Of a stretch of DNA of 49,994 bases, positions 37,801 to 46,921 are shown piece after piece. The position numbers were made by a program, and so were the translations under genes. The first letter of the stretch is position 1; every line of letters begins with the position of its first letter. The stretch comes from Rikenellaceae bacterium DTU049. GTDB taxonomy: Bacteria; Bacteroidota; Bacteroidia; Bacteroidales; DTU049. The DNA is taken from NCBI GenBank assembly GCA_001513285.1, contig LFTI01000055.1, positions 1 to 49,994 on the forward strand, given 5' to 3'. The notes below the pieces were generated by a model. That model saw only the letters and a program-made list of their open reading frames with translations. It did no database searches and had not been told where the DNA came from.

Positions 37801-38191
37801 TTCTAACAGCGAAAAAGATTTATTAGAAATCATAGAAAAAATAAAAGATCGTTTCGGTGCTTTACCACCTGAGACAGTAGAATTAATAGATGCTATTAGA
37901 CTCAAGTGGTTAGCTAATCAATTATATATTGAAAAAATTACTCTGTTCAAAAATACTCTTACCTTATACTTTTCTTCTAAAGATTTTCTCAAAGATAAAA
38001 TTTTACAAAAATTACCAAATATTTTAGATTTCATACAAAATCATCCTAAAAGTACTAATATGAAACAAGACACCCATAGACTAATTCTCAGTATAGAACA
38101 TACACATAATTTTGAAATGGCTAGGAAATATTTAGAAGAAATCTTAGAAAATACTGTTGAAACACTTTCTAAAGTGCCTCAGCTTGATTAA
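34838..38191 (+). CDS. mfd: Transcription-repair coupling factor
   Basis: The 1117-residue protein shows Mfd domains in order: UvrB-like N-terminal module, a CarD-like RNA polymerase interaction domain (PGDFIVHVQYGIGRFAGLE), a superfamily 2 helicase with Walker A DVGFGKTEIAVRAAF, DEEQ box VIDEEQKFGV, SATPIPRTLQMSL and QLRGRVGRRNQKAFCY, and a C-terminal TRCF domain. It removes stalled RNA polymerase and recruits UvrA. TAATTTTG at 34826-34833 nearly touches the ATG, so the leader is very short. The stop overlaps the convergent porin gene by four bases. Confidence 0.97.
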   Translation: MNNKIEDFFSKENKNPAFNELFKSIAKFQNIQLSQVAGAFSSVIVLIFYKKLLNQQGIFIANNKDEALQIYNNLDYWIEQLQITDKLKLFYLPSSFRNFDAFTIVTSNESMRLRCSEQLNNAKSSSLIISYPEAIVEKIPKSSHIIEHTTKIKVGENIDLDFLIELLLDYGYVEVDYVYEPGQFARRGAICDVFSFDADEPYRLLFNDEKLSHIKLVDAASQMSTRELFSINLMSSLDDINDDKVSILSLVKNHIIWTDNLDIILNNLEAFYYSLPEEMVDYFVDFDEFTQQLKTLKKINFSKDTYANKDILISFNVKALPIFPKVLKDFYDFCKEKIENGYTIHFTSPHYPAWERMQTILDDMDIEYNAEISPLIHYLPTVFNEGFIDDDTKQIIIPEHQLFKKYLKPRLLNKIEKRKVADLEEMMELQPGDFIVHVQYGIGRFAGLEQLEINGNKQEVLKLMFKDDDVLYLSIQSMHKITKYVGSDSNPPTLSKLGSVIWQNKKNKLKKHIKDIARELIKLYAQRKTMQGFSFQKDNYLQIELESSFEYEDTPDQLIATEEVKKDMESSYPMDRLICGDVGFGKTEIAVRAAFKAALDGKQTAILVPTTILAFQHYMTFSDRLKDLPVTVDFINRFRTSKEQKEILKQLAEGKIDIIIGTHRLLSNDVKFHDLGLLVIDEEQKFGVVAKEKIRQLKANVDTLYLSATPIPRTLQMSLMGARDISVLRTPPPNRQPIHTEVRTFDANFIKNAIESELERGGQVFFVHNKIGTIADIANLIQNIVPTARVGIAHGRMKAEEIETVIMAFLEREIDVLVATTIIESGIDMPLANTIFINDGQNFGLSDLHQLRGRVGRRNQKAFCYILIPPATFLSTVSQKRLKTIEEFSDLGAGFSVAIKDLEIRGAGSIFGAEQSGFIEDVGYEMYQKVLDEALIELRQEMNLPINEKDLNIPSSEITIDTDRSILIPEFYVPTSLERIKLYRELNDSNSEKDLLEIIEKIKDRFGALPPETVELIDAIRLKWLANQLYIEKITLFKNTLTLYFSSKDFLKDKILQKLPNILDFIQNHPKSTNMKQDTHRLILSIEHTHNFEMARKYLEEILENTVETLSKVPQLD

Positions 38192-39966
38192 TTATAAAAA
38201 TTCCATTGCAGACCCCATCTGAAAGACATATCTCGCATTGGATAACCTACTATCGGCATATATTGTCTGGTTTTAAATAACCCATCAGTGAAATTTTCAA
38301 ATTGAACAAAAATCACGGCTTTTTTTATTTTCACTTGTACATATAACGAAGGATAAATAAAATTACCTAATTTATTTTCGCTTGTTTCAAAATATTGAAT
38401 ATTAGGATTCCATTTAGGAGCATAATATTTCGTGAAATATAAAAATTCAATACCCGTTTTTAAATATGCATTACCTTTGAAAAGTGATGTGTGATAATAA
38501 AATGCATCTCTTGTAAGCCATAATGGTACTGACAAAGTTTTACTATCAAATGGATATTGTAAAAGATTATATGATTGTATTACAAAATGTTTACCTAACT
38601 TAATTTCTAAATCTAGCTCTAATCCTGCAAATATCTTAGATTTTGTAAAATTTGTATTCCCATTTAAATCAAAAAATAATTTATTATCTAAATATCCACC
38701 AAATATAGATATAGAGCCAAATTTATTTTTATTCCCAATTCTCGCCCATAATAGATCTGTGTCTGGTAATTTATTAGTATATTTATAATATTTTCCTAAA
38801 AAATGAGAATAAATATATGGCTGAGAAAATTTTTTATAACCTACTTCATAAGAAATAAAAGGTAAATCACCTGAAAATACAATTTTATTATTTTTATAAT
38901 TACCAAAATAATATTGCAAATCCAATTTGACCAGATTCCTATAGCTAATAATAGCATTTATAGTACTAAAAATTGGTTTTGTTCTAATGCTGTCCATCTT
39001 GTATTTTCCTATAGAATAATTGTAGCTTAGATTTACTTCCCAAATATTATTATTAAAATTTAATCCTAATTTATTATCTAGCTGCCAAACATGTAAAGTG
39101 TCAAATACACTATCATTGAGCATTACAACATTTGGAGAATAAAAATCCAAAGTTGGCGTAGGGTCTTCATATTTAAAACTATATTGTGAATATGAAATAT
39201 GATGAAAAACAGATAATGACTTGCTAACATTATAAGAATGAGAATAAAAATAATCAGAAGTTCTATGAAAAGCACGAGCATTTTTTAGTAATACATCGAG
39301 CAAAATACGATCTGTTTTAGCAGAGTCTGTAAATGAACTCATATCTAGGATACCTCCATTCTCTTTAGTAGTCCTATTTTGTTGCAATATACCTAAATAA
39401 TAATTATATTTTTTATTTTTAGTATTACCAAAAAAAGTAGAATAAAATTGATTTTGTCTAACTGACGAATTAGTATAAGTAGAATTAGCTGCAAAGGTAC
39501 GGTAAAAAAAATTAAAATATGCGATGTCTGATATTGGCATTGTGAAATGTGCCTGGAAATACTCTTCTCTAGAAATACCTTGCATAAATCTAGCTTGCAT
39601 AATAGCTGTATCAGAGACTAGAAGTGGAATATTTTCTATATCAAAAAAACCTACAAATCGTAAATATGGCAATTTTATTTCAGAAATTTCATAAGAGCTA
39701 GTAAGTTCTGGTAAATATGCTGGATAAGAAACACCACCAACAAGGTCATTGGTAAGCATATATTTGTAATCTTTATATGGAGAAAAATAAAAAAAATTTA
39801 CTGTATCGAGATCATAACTATCACTATCTGCTTTCATAAAATTGTTTTCGTAGCTCCATTGATAAGCCTTAGCATGCTTAATAGTAATAGTATCATCTAT
39901 CTGAGAATATATTAATTCAGATGATAGTATAGTGATTAATAAAATTAGTATTAATGATTTCTTCAT
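38188..39966 (-). CDS. Outer membrane beta-barrel, putative porin
   Basis: From the ATG at 39966 the protein is 592 residues, with a signal peptide (about 1-22, ending LIYSQ) and a large beta-barrel ending in RWGLQWNFYN, a typical outer membrane C terminus. It resembles the Bacteroidota putative porin family (Porin_10-like), though the sequence alone does not give a substrate. An earlier TTG frame would start in the TAATTTTG motif and is unlikely. It converges with mfd. Confidence 0.8.
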   Translation of the reverse strand: MKKSLILILLITILSSELIYSQIDDTITIKHAKAYQWSYENNFMKADSDSYDLDTVNFFYFSPYKDYKYMLTNDLVGGVSYPAYLPELTSSYEISEIKLPYLRFVGFFDIENIPLLVSDTAIMQARFMQGISREEYFQAHFTMPISDIAYFNFFYRTFAANSTYTNSSVRQNQFYSTFFGNTKNKKYNYYLGILQQNRTTKENGGILDMSSFTDSAKTDRILLDVLLKNARAFHRTSDYFYSHSYNVSKSLSVFHHISYSQYSFKYEDPTPTLDFYSPNVVMLNDSVFDTLHVWQLDNKLGLNFNNNIWEVNLSYNYSIGKYKMDSIRTKPIFSTINAIISYRNLVKLDLQYYFGNYKNNKIVFSGDLPFISYEVGYKKFSQPYIYSHFLGKYYKYTNKLPDTDLLWARIGNKNKFGSISIFGGYLDNKLFFDLNGNTNFTKSKIFAGLELDLEIKLGKHFVIQSYNLLQYPFDSKTLSVPLWLTRDAFYYHTSLFKGNAYLKTGIEFLYFTKYYAPKWNPNIQYFETSENKLGNFIYPSLYVQVKIKKAVIFVQFENFTDGLFKTRQYMPIVGYPMRDMSFRWGLQWNFYN

Positions 39967-40190
39967 TAAGTGCAAAATTACTAATACAAATTAAAAGCAA
40001 AAAAATAAATTGCTATTATAAAACATCTTTTATTAATCTATTAATTATTAATTTTGTATCAAGATATTAACTTATGAATCGATTTTTTTGATTTTCAGAT
40101 AAATATTATAAAATATTTATACAAAATTGGGATAATTATAATGATTCTGATAAAGCAACAATGATAAAAATTAACATATATAAAAAATAA

Positions 40191-41108
40191 ATGATTAAAA
40201 TTCCATACATTATAGTGATACTCGGTGCTACAGCTACTGGTAAAACTAAATTAGCTGTCAGATTAGCCAAAGATATTGGTGGCGAGATTATCAGTGCAGA
40301 TAGTAGGCAGATATATAAAGGGTTAGATATAGGTACTGGCAAAGATTTGCAAGAGTATAAATTAGATAATTGCGAGATTGCTCATCACCTCATTGATATA
40401 CGAACAATTGATGAACCATATAGTGTGTATGATTTTCAAAGGGATGCCATTCAATCAATTGAGCAAATAACAAATAATAATAAAATACCAATTATTTGTG
40501 GTGGTACTGGATTGTATATTGAAGCTTTGTTGCTTAATTATCGATTTTCTACTTTTTCTCAAAATGAACTTTTGAGAGATAAACTTTCAAACATGAGCAT
40601 AGCAGAGCTTGAGGATTTATCTAAACAGCTAAATATCAACAAAAATATCGAAAAAAATAATAGACATCGATACATTAGAGCTATAGAAATAGCCATGCAG
40701 GAGCAAAATAATATTTTACAACAAAATGATTTAGAATATGAAATAGAAAAAAATATTGTTTTTGGTATTAGATTTCCAAGAGAAATATTGAGAGATAGGA
40801 TATATAATAGATTAATAGCTAGGCTACAAAATGGTATGATAGATGAAGTAAACGATTTACTAGCACAGGGAACTAATCCTGAAAAACTAATATCTTTAGG
40901 ATTAGAATATAAATACATCACTAAATATTTATTAGATGAATTGACTAATGAAGAAATGGTGAATAAACTCTACATTGCCATTTGTCAATTTGCTAAGCGG
41001 CAAGAGACATGGTTTAGACGCATGGAACGCAGAGGTGTGGATATTCATTGGATTAATGGTTTAGATACTGATGATGATAAAATAAATGAAATGCTAGAAT
41101 ATATTTAA
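40191..41108 (+). CDS. miaA: tRNA dimethylallyltransferase
   Basis: The 305-residue protein begins VILGATATGKTKLAVRLA (P-loop), followed by ISADSRQIYKGLDIGTGK, and ends with the RQETWFRR motif. It adds dimethylallyl to A37 of tRNAs reading UNN codons. Length is normal. It appears to be transcribed alone. Confidence 0.96.
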   Translation: MIKIPYIIVILGATATGKTKLAVRLAKDIGGEIISADSRQIYKGLDIGTGKDLQEYKLDNCEIAHHLIDIRTIDEPYSVYDFQRDAIQSIEQITNNNKIPIICGGTGLYIEALLLNYRFSTFSQNELLRDKLSNMSIAELEDLSKQLNINKNIEKNNRHRYIRAIEIAMQEQNNILQQNDLEYEIEKNIVFGIRFPREILRDRIYNRLIARLQNGMIDEVNDLLAQGTNPEKLISLGLEYKYITKYLLDELTNEEMVNKLYIAICQFAKRQETWFRRMERRGVDIHWINGLDTDDDKINEMLEYI

Positions 41109-41142
41109 AATGTGCAAAGATTTAAATTTGAAAATTTGAATT

Positions 41143-41655
41143 ATGACAAAAATTATTTTATACAATAAATTTTTATTAACGATGATTTTTACATTTTTTA
41201 TTATAAATGTATGTAAGAGTCAGATAGAACCTAACAATGATATAATAGAAAATTTTGATCATTATTATCATATAAGAATTGAAGTAAATCAATGTAATCA
41301 TCATATAATAAAATTATTTGAAGAAGGGATGATATGTAATTCTATAGACACAATAGAATTTTTCCCATTTGTAGAATTAAATACAAATAAATATTATGAA
41401 TTAAAAAGTTATATAGCTAAAGATATATTTTTTTCAAAGGATACAATAATAGATGATCCTATTCATAGGATTTTTACAAATCCTTATGGTTTTACTATTG
41501 AAATTACTATTTTAAATAATGATAAACTTATAAAAATTAATTGGATAGATGGCAAATGTAAAGAATTAGAAAAATGTATAGATATGATAAATGATTTAAT
41601 ACCAAAAGAAAAACGCAATAAATTAATGATAGATTATAAACAAATAATTCCATAA
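41143..41655 (+). CDS. Secreted protein of unknown function
   Basis: The 170-residue protein has a long signal peptide (about 1-27, ending VCKSQ). The mature part contains four Cys (including CNHH and KCKELEKC). No family was recognised. It follows miaA after 34 bases. Confidence 0.65.
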   Translation: MTKIILYNKFLLTMIFTFFIINVCKSQIEPNNDIIENFDHYYHIRIEVNQCNHHIIKLFEEGMICNSIDTIEFFPFVELNTNKYYELKSYIAKDIFFSKDTIIDDPIHRIFTNPYGFTIEITILNNDKLIKINWIDGKCKELEKCIDMINDLIPKEKRNKLMIDYKQIIP

Positions 41656-41890
41656 GATTAGCAATTTTTTATTTTTCTTTTCAAATCCGTTGAACTGATT
41701 TAATATATAATATCATTCGTTAAATAGTCTTGTTAAATCAAAACAAATAATTTATTACTGATTTTATTCTGTTTAAGCAAAGTAACATGGTTAAACAAAT
41801 CCATTAACTCTAAATCAGTCCAATTACTTTGAATGTATTTGTCAATATTTATACATAATGTTATCGGCTGCCGCTTTATTCATCTTCCTC
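41656..41890. other. Boundary region of a compositionally distinct patch
   Basis: No gene seen. At 41857-41868 the plus strand has AATGTTATCGGC; its approximate complement ACCGATAACGTT lies at 43436-43447, so the WG-repeat gene is flanked by an inverted pair. Confidence 0.35.
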
Positions 41891-43342
41891 TCAATTTTTA
41901 ATTTTTAATCCTCCTTTTAGTTTCATATCTCTGTATAAATCATAATTTTCGTTTGAGGGTTCAGCCCAATTAAGTATATAATCATACTTTTCTTTTATTT
42001 CTTTTAAAGGCACATTCGATTGTAAAAGGTTGCCTTCAAGGTCGTAATATTTCCAAATATTTTGTTGTGAAACAACTATTTTGGGTGTTTGCTTTTCTTC
42101 ACCAAAATCAAACCAAGGAATGTCCAAAATAAGTTTATCGTAGATACAAGGTAAAATTTCTTTATTTTGCCAAGACACCACGCCATATTTTCCGTCTTTT
42201 CTAACGGCAATAACTCCATTTTGAGGAAGTCCTACATAATCATATTCGATTGGAATGATAATTTCTCCTTTAGGGGATATTATGCCGTATTTGTCATTGT
42301 TTTTTACAAAATGATCTTCGGGTCCATATTCTACCCACCCCGATAAACCATCATAAATAATAGGAATTATCACATTGTTTTTGTCATCAATAGTGCCAAT
42401 TTTTCCGTCTTTTTCAACTATAAATATATTTTTTGTGTTTGGGAATTCTTTTTTGAGGTAATAATAATTATACCAAGTGCTATAAATAGCATCATATTCA
42501 AAAGGTATCATTATTTTGCCGTCTTGGTGAAAAATTCCAACCTTGTTATTTAAGTCGACAAACACAACAATTCCATTTTTTATTGCGTAAATGAATTTGT
42601 ATTTAAATGGCTGAATAATTTCATTTTTGTTAGAAACAAAACCATAAAAACCATCTTTTTTTGCTATAAATCCGGGAATTCTCCCAACAGAAGGTTCCTG
42701 GTATAATGTGTCATAGAGGAAAGGAATTATTTGTTTTCCATCGAAATCAATAAGTCCAACTTTATTTTCTTTGTTGACCACATAAATATTTTCGTCACAC
42801 ACCCAATACGACACAATACCTTTTGTAGGAATTACATTTAAATATTCGTCAAATACTGTAACTTCATTTTGCTTTGTTGCTAAAAAGATATTTGCATAAT
42901 TAGAATAAATAGAAGGTTGTTCAATAAAATCATACTCCAATGGTAAAACTAACTCTCCGTATTCATCAATTATTCCGTATTTTCCTTTGCTTGCAACTAT
43001 CGCTTTTCGCCCTAAGCCGAAAACATCTGCAAAATCATATATTCCAAAAGGAACTACAAAGTTATTATTACTATCTAAATAAGCAAATTTTGCACCGGAT
43101 TGTGCAATCATTAAATTTTTTTGCTTCTTTGTTGCATTCAGATATGCAACTGTATTTTTAAGCGTTGCTAAAACCCTTTTACCTTCTTTGGTTGTTACAA
43201 GAATCGGTAACTTCTTACTATTTGTAGGCAAATAGCCCAACGGTGATTTTTGTACAATTTCATAATTATTTATATTGTTTTTTTGACAAATTACAACAAT
43301 AGGAATAGCAAAAAAGAAAAATGCAAAAAAAACATTTCGCAT
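41891..43342 (-). CDS. Secreted WG-repeat protein
   Basis: From the ATG at 43342 the protein is about 483 residues, with a signal peptide ending VICQ. Roughly nine imperfect repeats of the WG/KWG type follow, each with pattern GKYGIID...G...LPLEYD. Such repeats are common in Bacteroidota and often extracellular, but their function is unknown. Base composition and codon choice look more G/C rich than neighbours, suggesting recent acquisition. A longer frame to 43384 is less likely because it lacks the signal peptide at its start. Confidence 0.8.
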   Translation of the reverse strand: MRNVFFAFFFFAIPIVVICQKNNINNYEIVQKSPLGYLPTNSKKLPILVTTKEGKRVLATLKNTVAYLNATKKQKNLMIAQSGAKFAYLDSNNNFVVPFGIYDFADVFGLGRKAIVASKGKYGIIDEYGELVLPLEYDFIEQPSIYSNYANIFLATKQNEVTVFDEYLNVIPTKGIVSYWVCDENIYVVNKENKVGLIDFDGKQIIPFLYDTLYQEPSVGRIPGFIAKKDGFYGFVSNKNEIIQPFKYKFIYAIKNGIVVFVDLNNKVGIFHQDGKIMIPFEYDAIYSTWYNYYYLKKEFPNTKNIFIVEKDGKIGTIDDKNNVIIPIIYDGLSGWVEYGPEDHFVKNNDKYGIISPKGEIIIPIEYDYVGLPQNGVIAVRKDGKYGVVSWQNKEILPCIYDKLILDIPWFDFGEEKQTPKIVVSQQNIWKYYDLEGNLLQSNVPLKEIKEKYDYILNWAEPSNENYDLYRDMKLKGGLKIKN

Positions 43343-43470
43343 TTTTATTAATTTTAAAAGACTTATATAAATCATAATTATCAATTTCTAATTATTTTCT
43401 TGTCTGCCAATTACGCTAGTCTGTTCTCCCCGGTTACCGATAACGTTTGATAATATGGCAAGTAATTTTT

Positions 43471-44268
43471 TCATCTTATTACAAAACTAATCGGAATCAC
43501 TGTATATGATTTGACAGGTTTTCCACCAATTTCTGCTGGTTTCCAGTTTGGCATTAATCTAACAAGTCTTAATGCTTCTTCATTAAATCCTCTGCAATCA
43601 TCAAGTCCACGCAAAATAACAAAGTCCGATAATTCTCCTTGTTCATTTATTAACACTCTCAGATATACTTTGCCAGTACAATCGTCTTGACTTGGCCAAA
43701 TTCCATTCTCACTAATAAATTTCTCAATACTTTCCTTTGTCTCTTTTTCTCCTTTGTATAGAAATTGTGCGTATTTATCAACTTTCCAATAAGCAGTGGT
43801 CGGATTGTCAATTGTTTTGCATTTAAAATCTGTGTAAGGAATATTAATCGTCAGGATGTATTGTACTCGAATAGGTTTATTTATTTGTAATCCTGGTTTC
43901 CAGTCAGGCAAAAGTTTGATAACTCTTCTAATCTCATTTTCAATCAAGCTGTCATTTACCAACCATTCCAGTCGTTGTGTATAATCAGGATTTGTCTGAA
44001 CATTAATCACTTTTCCAGTTGTATCAATTTCGAAAAAAACTAAAACTTTTCCTTGATGGTTACTGTAATTAAGAATTTTAAAATCAAGATTGTTTTCGAT
44101 GAAACACCATAAAGAATCTTCTCCACCAGGGAATTGTGGAGAAGTCTCAATATAATCAATCAACTCGTAATCAGAACTAACTGAATCTATTTTAGAGTCG
44201 ATTTTTGTTTGAGAAAATCCAGTCAGAGCAAAAGAAGTCAATAGTATTATTATTAAAAATCTCTGCAT
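43471..44268 (-). CDS. Secreted protein with two TonB C-terminal-like domains
   Basis: From the ATG at 44268 the protein is 265 residues, with a signal peptide (MQRFLIIILL to GFSQ). Two TonB_C-like units follow: one with GKVLVFFEIDTTGKVINVQT and LPDWKPG, one with GKVYLRVLINEQGELSDFVI and LMPNWKPAEI. No membrane anchor is present, so it is probably a periplasmic partner or scavenger rather than a normal TonB. Composition resembles the neighbouring WG-repeat gene. Confidence 0.8.
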   Translation of the reverse strand: MQRFLIIILLTSFALTGFSQTKIDSKIDSVSSDYELIDYIETSPQFPGGEDSLWCFIENNLDFKILNYSNHQGKVLVFFEIDTTGKVINVQTNPDYTQRLEWLVNDSLIENEIRRVIKLLPDWKPGLQINKPIRVQYILTINIPYTDFKCKTIDNPTTAYWKVDKYAQFLYKGEKETKESIEKFISENGIWPSQDDCTGKVYLRVLINEQGELSDFVILRGLDDCRGFNEEALRLVRLMPNWKPAEIGGKPVKSYTVIPISFVIR

Positions 44269-44304
44269 ATTTGTCGATTTTATTATTGGCCACAACTCGT
44301 TCAT

Positions 44305-44777
44305 ATATACATCTTTTTCTTATTTTAAGTGTACAAATACATTCTAATTGGGAAATATTATAAATCTTTTTGCATTATAGGGGTGTATAATATTTCTACA
44401 ACAATAAATTTATTTTTACAAATCATCAAATAAACTTTTATGTTATTGCAAATATAAAACTTTATTTTTAAATATGCAAGGATTTTGATAAAAAATTTCA
44501 GGTTTTAGTTCAAAGCATGGTTCGGCTTTGCTCAACACAGATTTTTCAACAGCATCAAAAGGCGTTTTTAACATTAAGTTCTATTCTCAGTTCTCCATGT
44601 CTTTTGTAAAGCATGTAATGCACAAGAAAAGCTATTGAGACATTGTTCATTTCTTTTTTATTTCGATTATGCTTAATATAAATATTAGTATATATTTCTT
44701 TTAAAATAAAATATCTTATCATAAAAAAAGACAGTATTCAAAAATACTTATTAATTTTACCTAGTAAAAATATTTTT
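44305..44777. other. Intergenic region with possible decayed coding fragment
   Basis: The 473-base gap has no intact gene. A minus-strand fragment at 44443-44650 reads coherently with one frameshift and is listed separately. A TAATTTTA box at about 44752-44759 precedes the next gene. Confidence 0.5.
44443..44650 (-). pseudogene. Possible decayed gene fragment or small ORF
   Basis: On the minus strand one frame reads NVSIAFLVHYMLYKRHGEL then IELNVKNAF and a stop; the adjacent frame continues as FDAVEKSVLSKAEPC, LKPEIFYQNP and KNKVLYLQ to a stop at 44443. The second part alone is an ATG-initiated ORF of 43 codons (44574-44443). The protein-like composition suggests a frameshifted remnant, but no family was recognised. 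Confidence 0.3.
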
Positions 44778-45089
44778 ATGAAAAAGGTAATAATATGGAC
44801 TTTAATAGTTCTAATTATCGTTGCAGTAACAATATTTTACATGCGAATCAATGAAACCGCAAAATATAAAAATAAAGGAAATATATTAATAGAAAGAATA
44901 GAGAGTTATAGACAAAGACATGGGGAACTCCCTGATAATGTCAAAGAATTGGGAATAGAAGAAGAAATGGGAGAAGGTCCTTATTATGAGAAAATAGATA
45001 GTGTTAAATATATTGTTTACTTCAATATTGGTTTTGATAATGCATTTATATATTATTCTGATACCCAAAAATGGGAATGGACCCCTTAA
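44778..45089 (+). CDS. Small single-pass membrane protein
   Basis: The 103-residue protein has one N-terminal membrane segment (about 4-22) and an outside domain with IERIESYRQRHGELPDNVKEL and IYYSDTQKWEW. The layout, anchor plus helix with GxLPxxxxxLG, resembles minor pilin-like or competence-like proteins, but the prepilin cleavage site is absent. Function unknown. Confidence 0.7.
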   Translation: MKKVIIWTLIVLIIVAVTIFYMRINETAKYKNKGNILIERIESYRQRHGELPDNVKELGIEEEMGEGPYYEKIDSVKYIVYFNIGFDNAFIYYSDTQKWEWTP

Positions 45090-45335
45090 AAAAAGCCATG
45101 AAATTCGTTTTTTTTTGATTTCATAAAATGAAAAAGCTTAATTACATAAATTTTTTAAAAATGTAATTTATTCAAAATTAATTACACTCTTAATTTACTG
45201 TGAATGGATGAATAATACTTTAGTTATTAATTAAACAATTAATTCGAAAAGCTTATTATATTTCACACCGCCCTTACTAATTATTTCGTCAAATTTCTTT
45301 ATTTATCATTTACCTCTCTCCCACCCTACTACTCA

Positions 45336-46853
45336 CTATATTGCCAAATCAAAGCCTATTATTTCACTATAATTATTATTTTTTATAAAATTTACGCTTT
45401 TGGCGATATAATCATGCATTAATGCATCTTCATTGATGAAAGCTACATTTTCTCTAAAAGCAGAAAATACTTTTTCTAAAATTGGAGAAGTTTTGTGAGG
45501 GCGTCTAAGTTCTAATGCTTGTGCGGCATTCAATAATTCTATAGCTAAGACTTTTTCTACATTATTATAAATTTTCAAAGCTTTAGTAGCTGCATTAGCT
45601 CCCATACTTACGTGGTCTTCTTGTCCTTGAGAAGATTCGATAGAATCCACTGAAGATGGTGTAGCCAGCTGTTTACATTGACTCACAATAGCTGCAGCTG
45701 TATATTGTGGTATCATAAAACCTGAATTGAGACCTGGATTGGCTACTAGAAAAGAAGGTAAATTCCTTTTGCCACTAATTAATTGATATATACGTCTCTC
45801 GGAAATATTAGCTAATTCTGATAATGCAATGCCAATGAAATCTAATACAAGTGCGAGTGGTTCTCCATGAAAATTGCCACCAGACAATATTTTATTTTCA
45901 TCAGGAAATATTGTTGGATTGTCTGTCGCACTTTGTATCTCTGTAGATATCACATCTCTGAAATATCTGTAAGTATCTTTGATAGCACCATGCACCTGAG
46001 GTATACAACGAAATGAGTATGGATCCTGCACTTGCTCTTTGCTAATTTGTTGTATTTCACTGCCTTCTAATAATGTGAGCATGTTTTTAGCAGTATTTTG
46101 TTGTCCAAGATGAGGTCTCACTAAATGTAGTCCTTCATAGAAGGGATCAGATAATCCATAAAAGGCATCTAATGACAATGCTCCGATTATATCTGCCCAT
46201 CCAAGTAAATTTCTCATTTTTATAACTAAATAACTAGCATATGACGACATAAACTGAGTACCATTTAGTAGTGCTAGACCTTCTTTAGAAGCTAATTCTA
46301 TTGGTGACAAATTTAATAATTTATAAAGCTCTTGTGTGCTGATTTTTTTACCTCGATATATAACTTCTCCTTTACCTATCAATGGTAATGATAAATGTGC
46401 TAAAGGAGCTAAATCTCCAGATGCTCCTAGTGAACCTTGTTCATATACTACAGGATGTATTTCATTATTTAAAAAATATATTAATCGCTCTACAGTATCT
46501 AATTTGACGCCACTATTCCCATATGATAAACCTTGTATTTTGAGGGCCAGCATCAGTCTAACTATCTCTTCAGATACCACATCTCCTATACCACAAGCAT
46601 GGGATAAAATTAATTTTTCTTGTAAAACAGATAAGGAATCCTTAGGAATTTTAACAGAATATAATGCACCAAATCCAGTATTAATGCCATAAACAGGTTT
46701 ATCATTTTTTTCTAAATAATTATCTAAAAATTGCCTTGATTTTTGAATATTATTTTTAGCAATATCACTCAACTGTACATCTAATCTATGATACATTATA
46801 GCCTCTAATGTGTCAAAATTTAATTTTCTTTCAATATTATAAGTTTTAGACAT
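45336..46853 (-). CDS. hutH: Histidine ammonia-lyase
   Basis: The 505-residue MIO-type lyase has YGINTGFG (55-62), the SHACGIG segment with the His typical of histidine lyases (H85), and the ASG triad forming MIO (A144-S145-G146) in SLGASGDLAPL. It deaminates histidine to urocanate. The other hut genes are not in this window. Aromatic lyases have the same fold, but the SH motif favours histidine. TAATTTTG lies about 23 bases upstream (complement of 46876-46883). Confidence 0.88.
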   Translation of the reverse strand: MSKTYNIERKLNFDTLEAIMYHRLDVQLSDIAKNNIQKSRQFLDNYLEKNDKPVYGINTGFGALYSVKIPKDSLSVLQEKLILSHACGIGDVVSEEIVRLMLALKIQGLSYGNSGVKLDTVERLIYFLNNEIHPVVYEQGSLGASGDLAPLAHLSLPLIGKGEVIYRGKKISTQELYKLLNLSPIELASKEGLALLNGTQFMSSYASYLVIKMRNLLGWADIIGALSLDAFYGLSDPFYEGLHLVRPHLGQQNTAKNMLTLLEGSEIQQISKEQVQDPYSFRCIPQVHGAIKDTYRYFRDVISTEIQSATDNPTIFPDENKILSGGNFHGEPLALVLDFIGIALSELANISERRIYQLISGKRNLPSFLVANPGLNSGFMIPQYTAAAIVSQCKQLATPSSVDSIESSQGQEDHVSMGANAATKALKIYNNVEKVLAIELLNAAQALELRRPHKTSPILEKVFSAFRENVAFINEDALMHDYIAKSVNFIKNNNYSEIIGFDLAI

Positions 46854-46921
46854 AATTAATTGAATTATTTTTTGACAAAATTAAATTTAATTTTTCTATT
46901 TTTTTCATATTACACTAAGAT

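Noticed and set aside
41857-43447. Integron attC site around the WG-repeat gene
   Set aside because: The GTTATCGG motif does not fit the GTTRRRY core of attC, and no integrase or cassette array is visible.
45090-45335. Terminator-like ATGAAAT/ATTTCAT hairpin after the small membrane protein gene
   Set aside because: The stem is short, the T-run is in the loop rather than after the stem, and no better structure was found in this gap.
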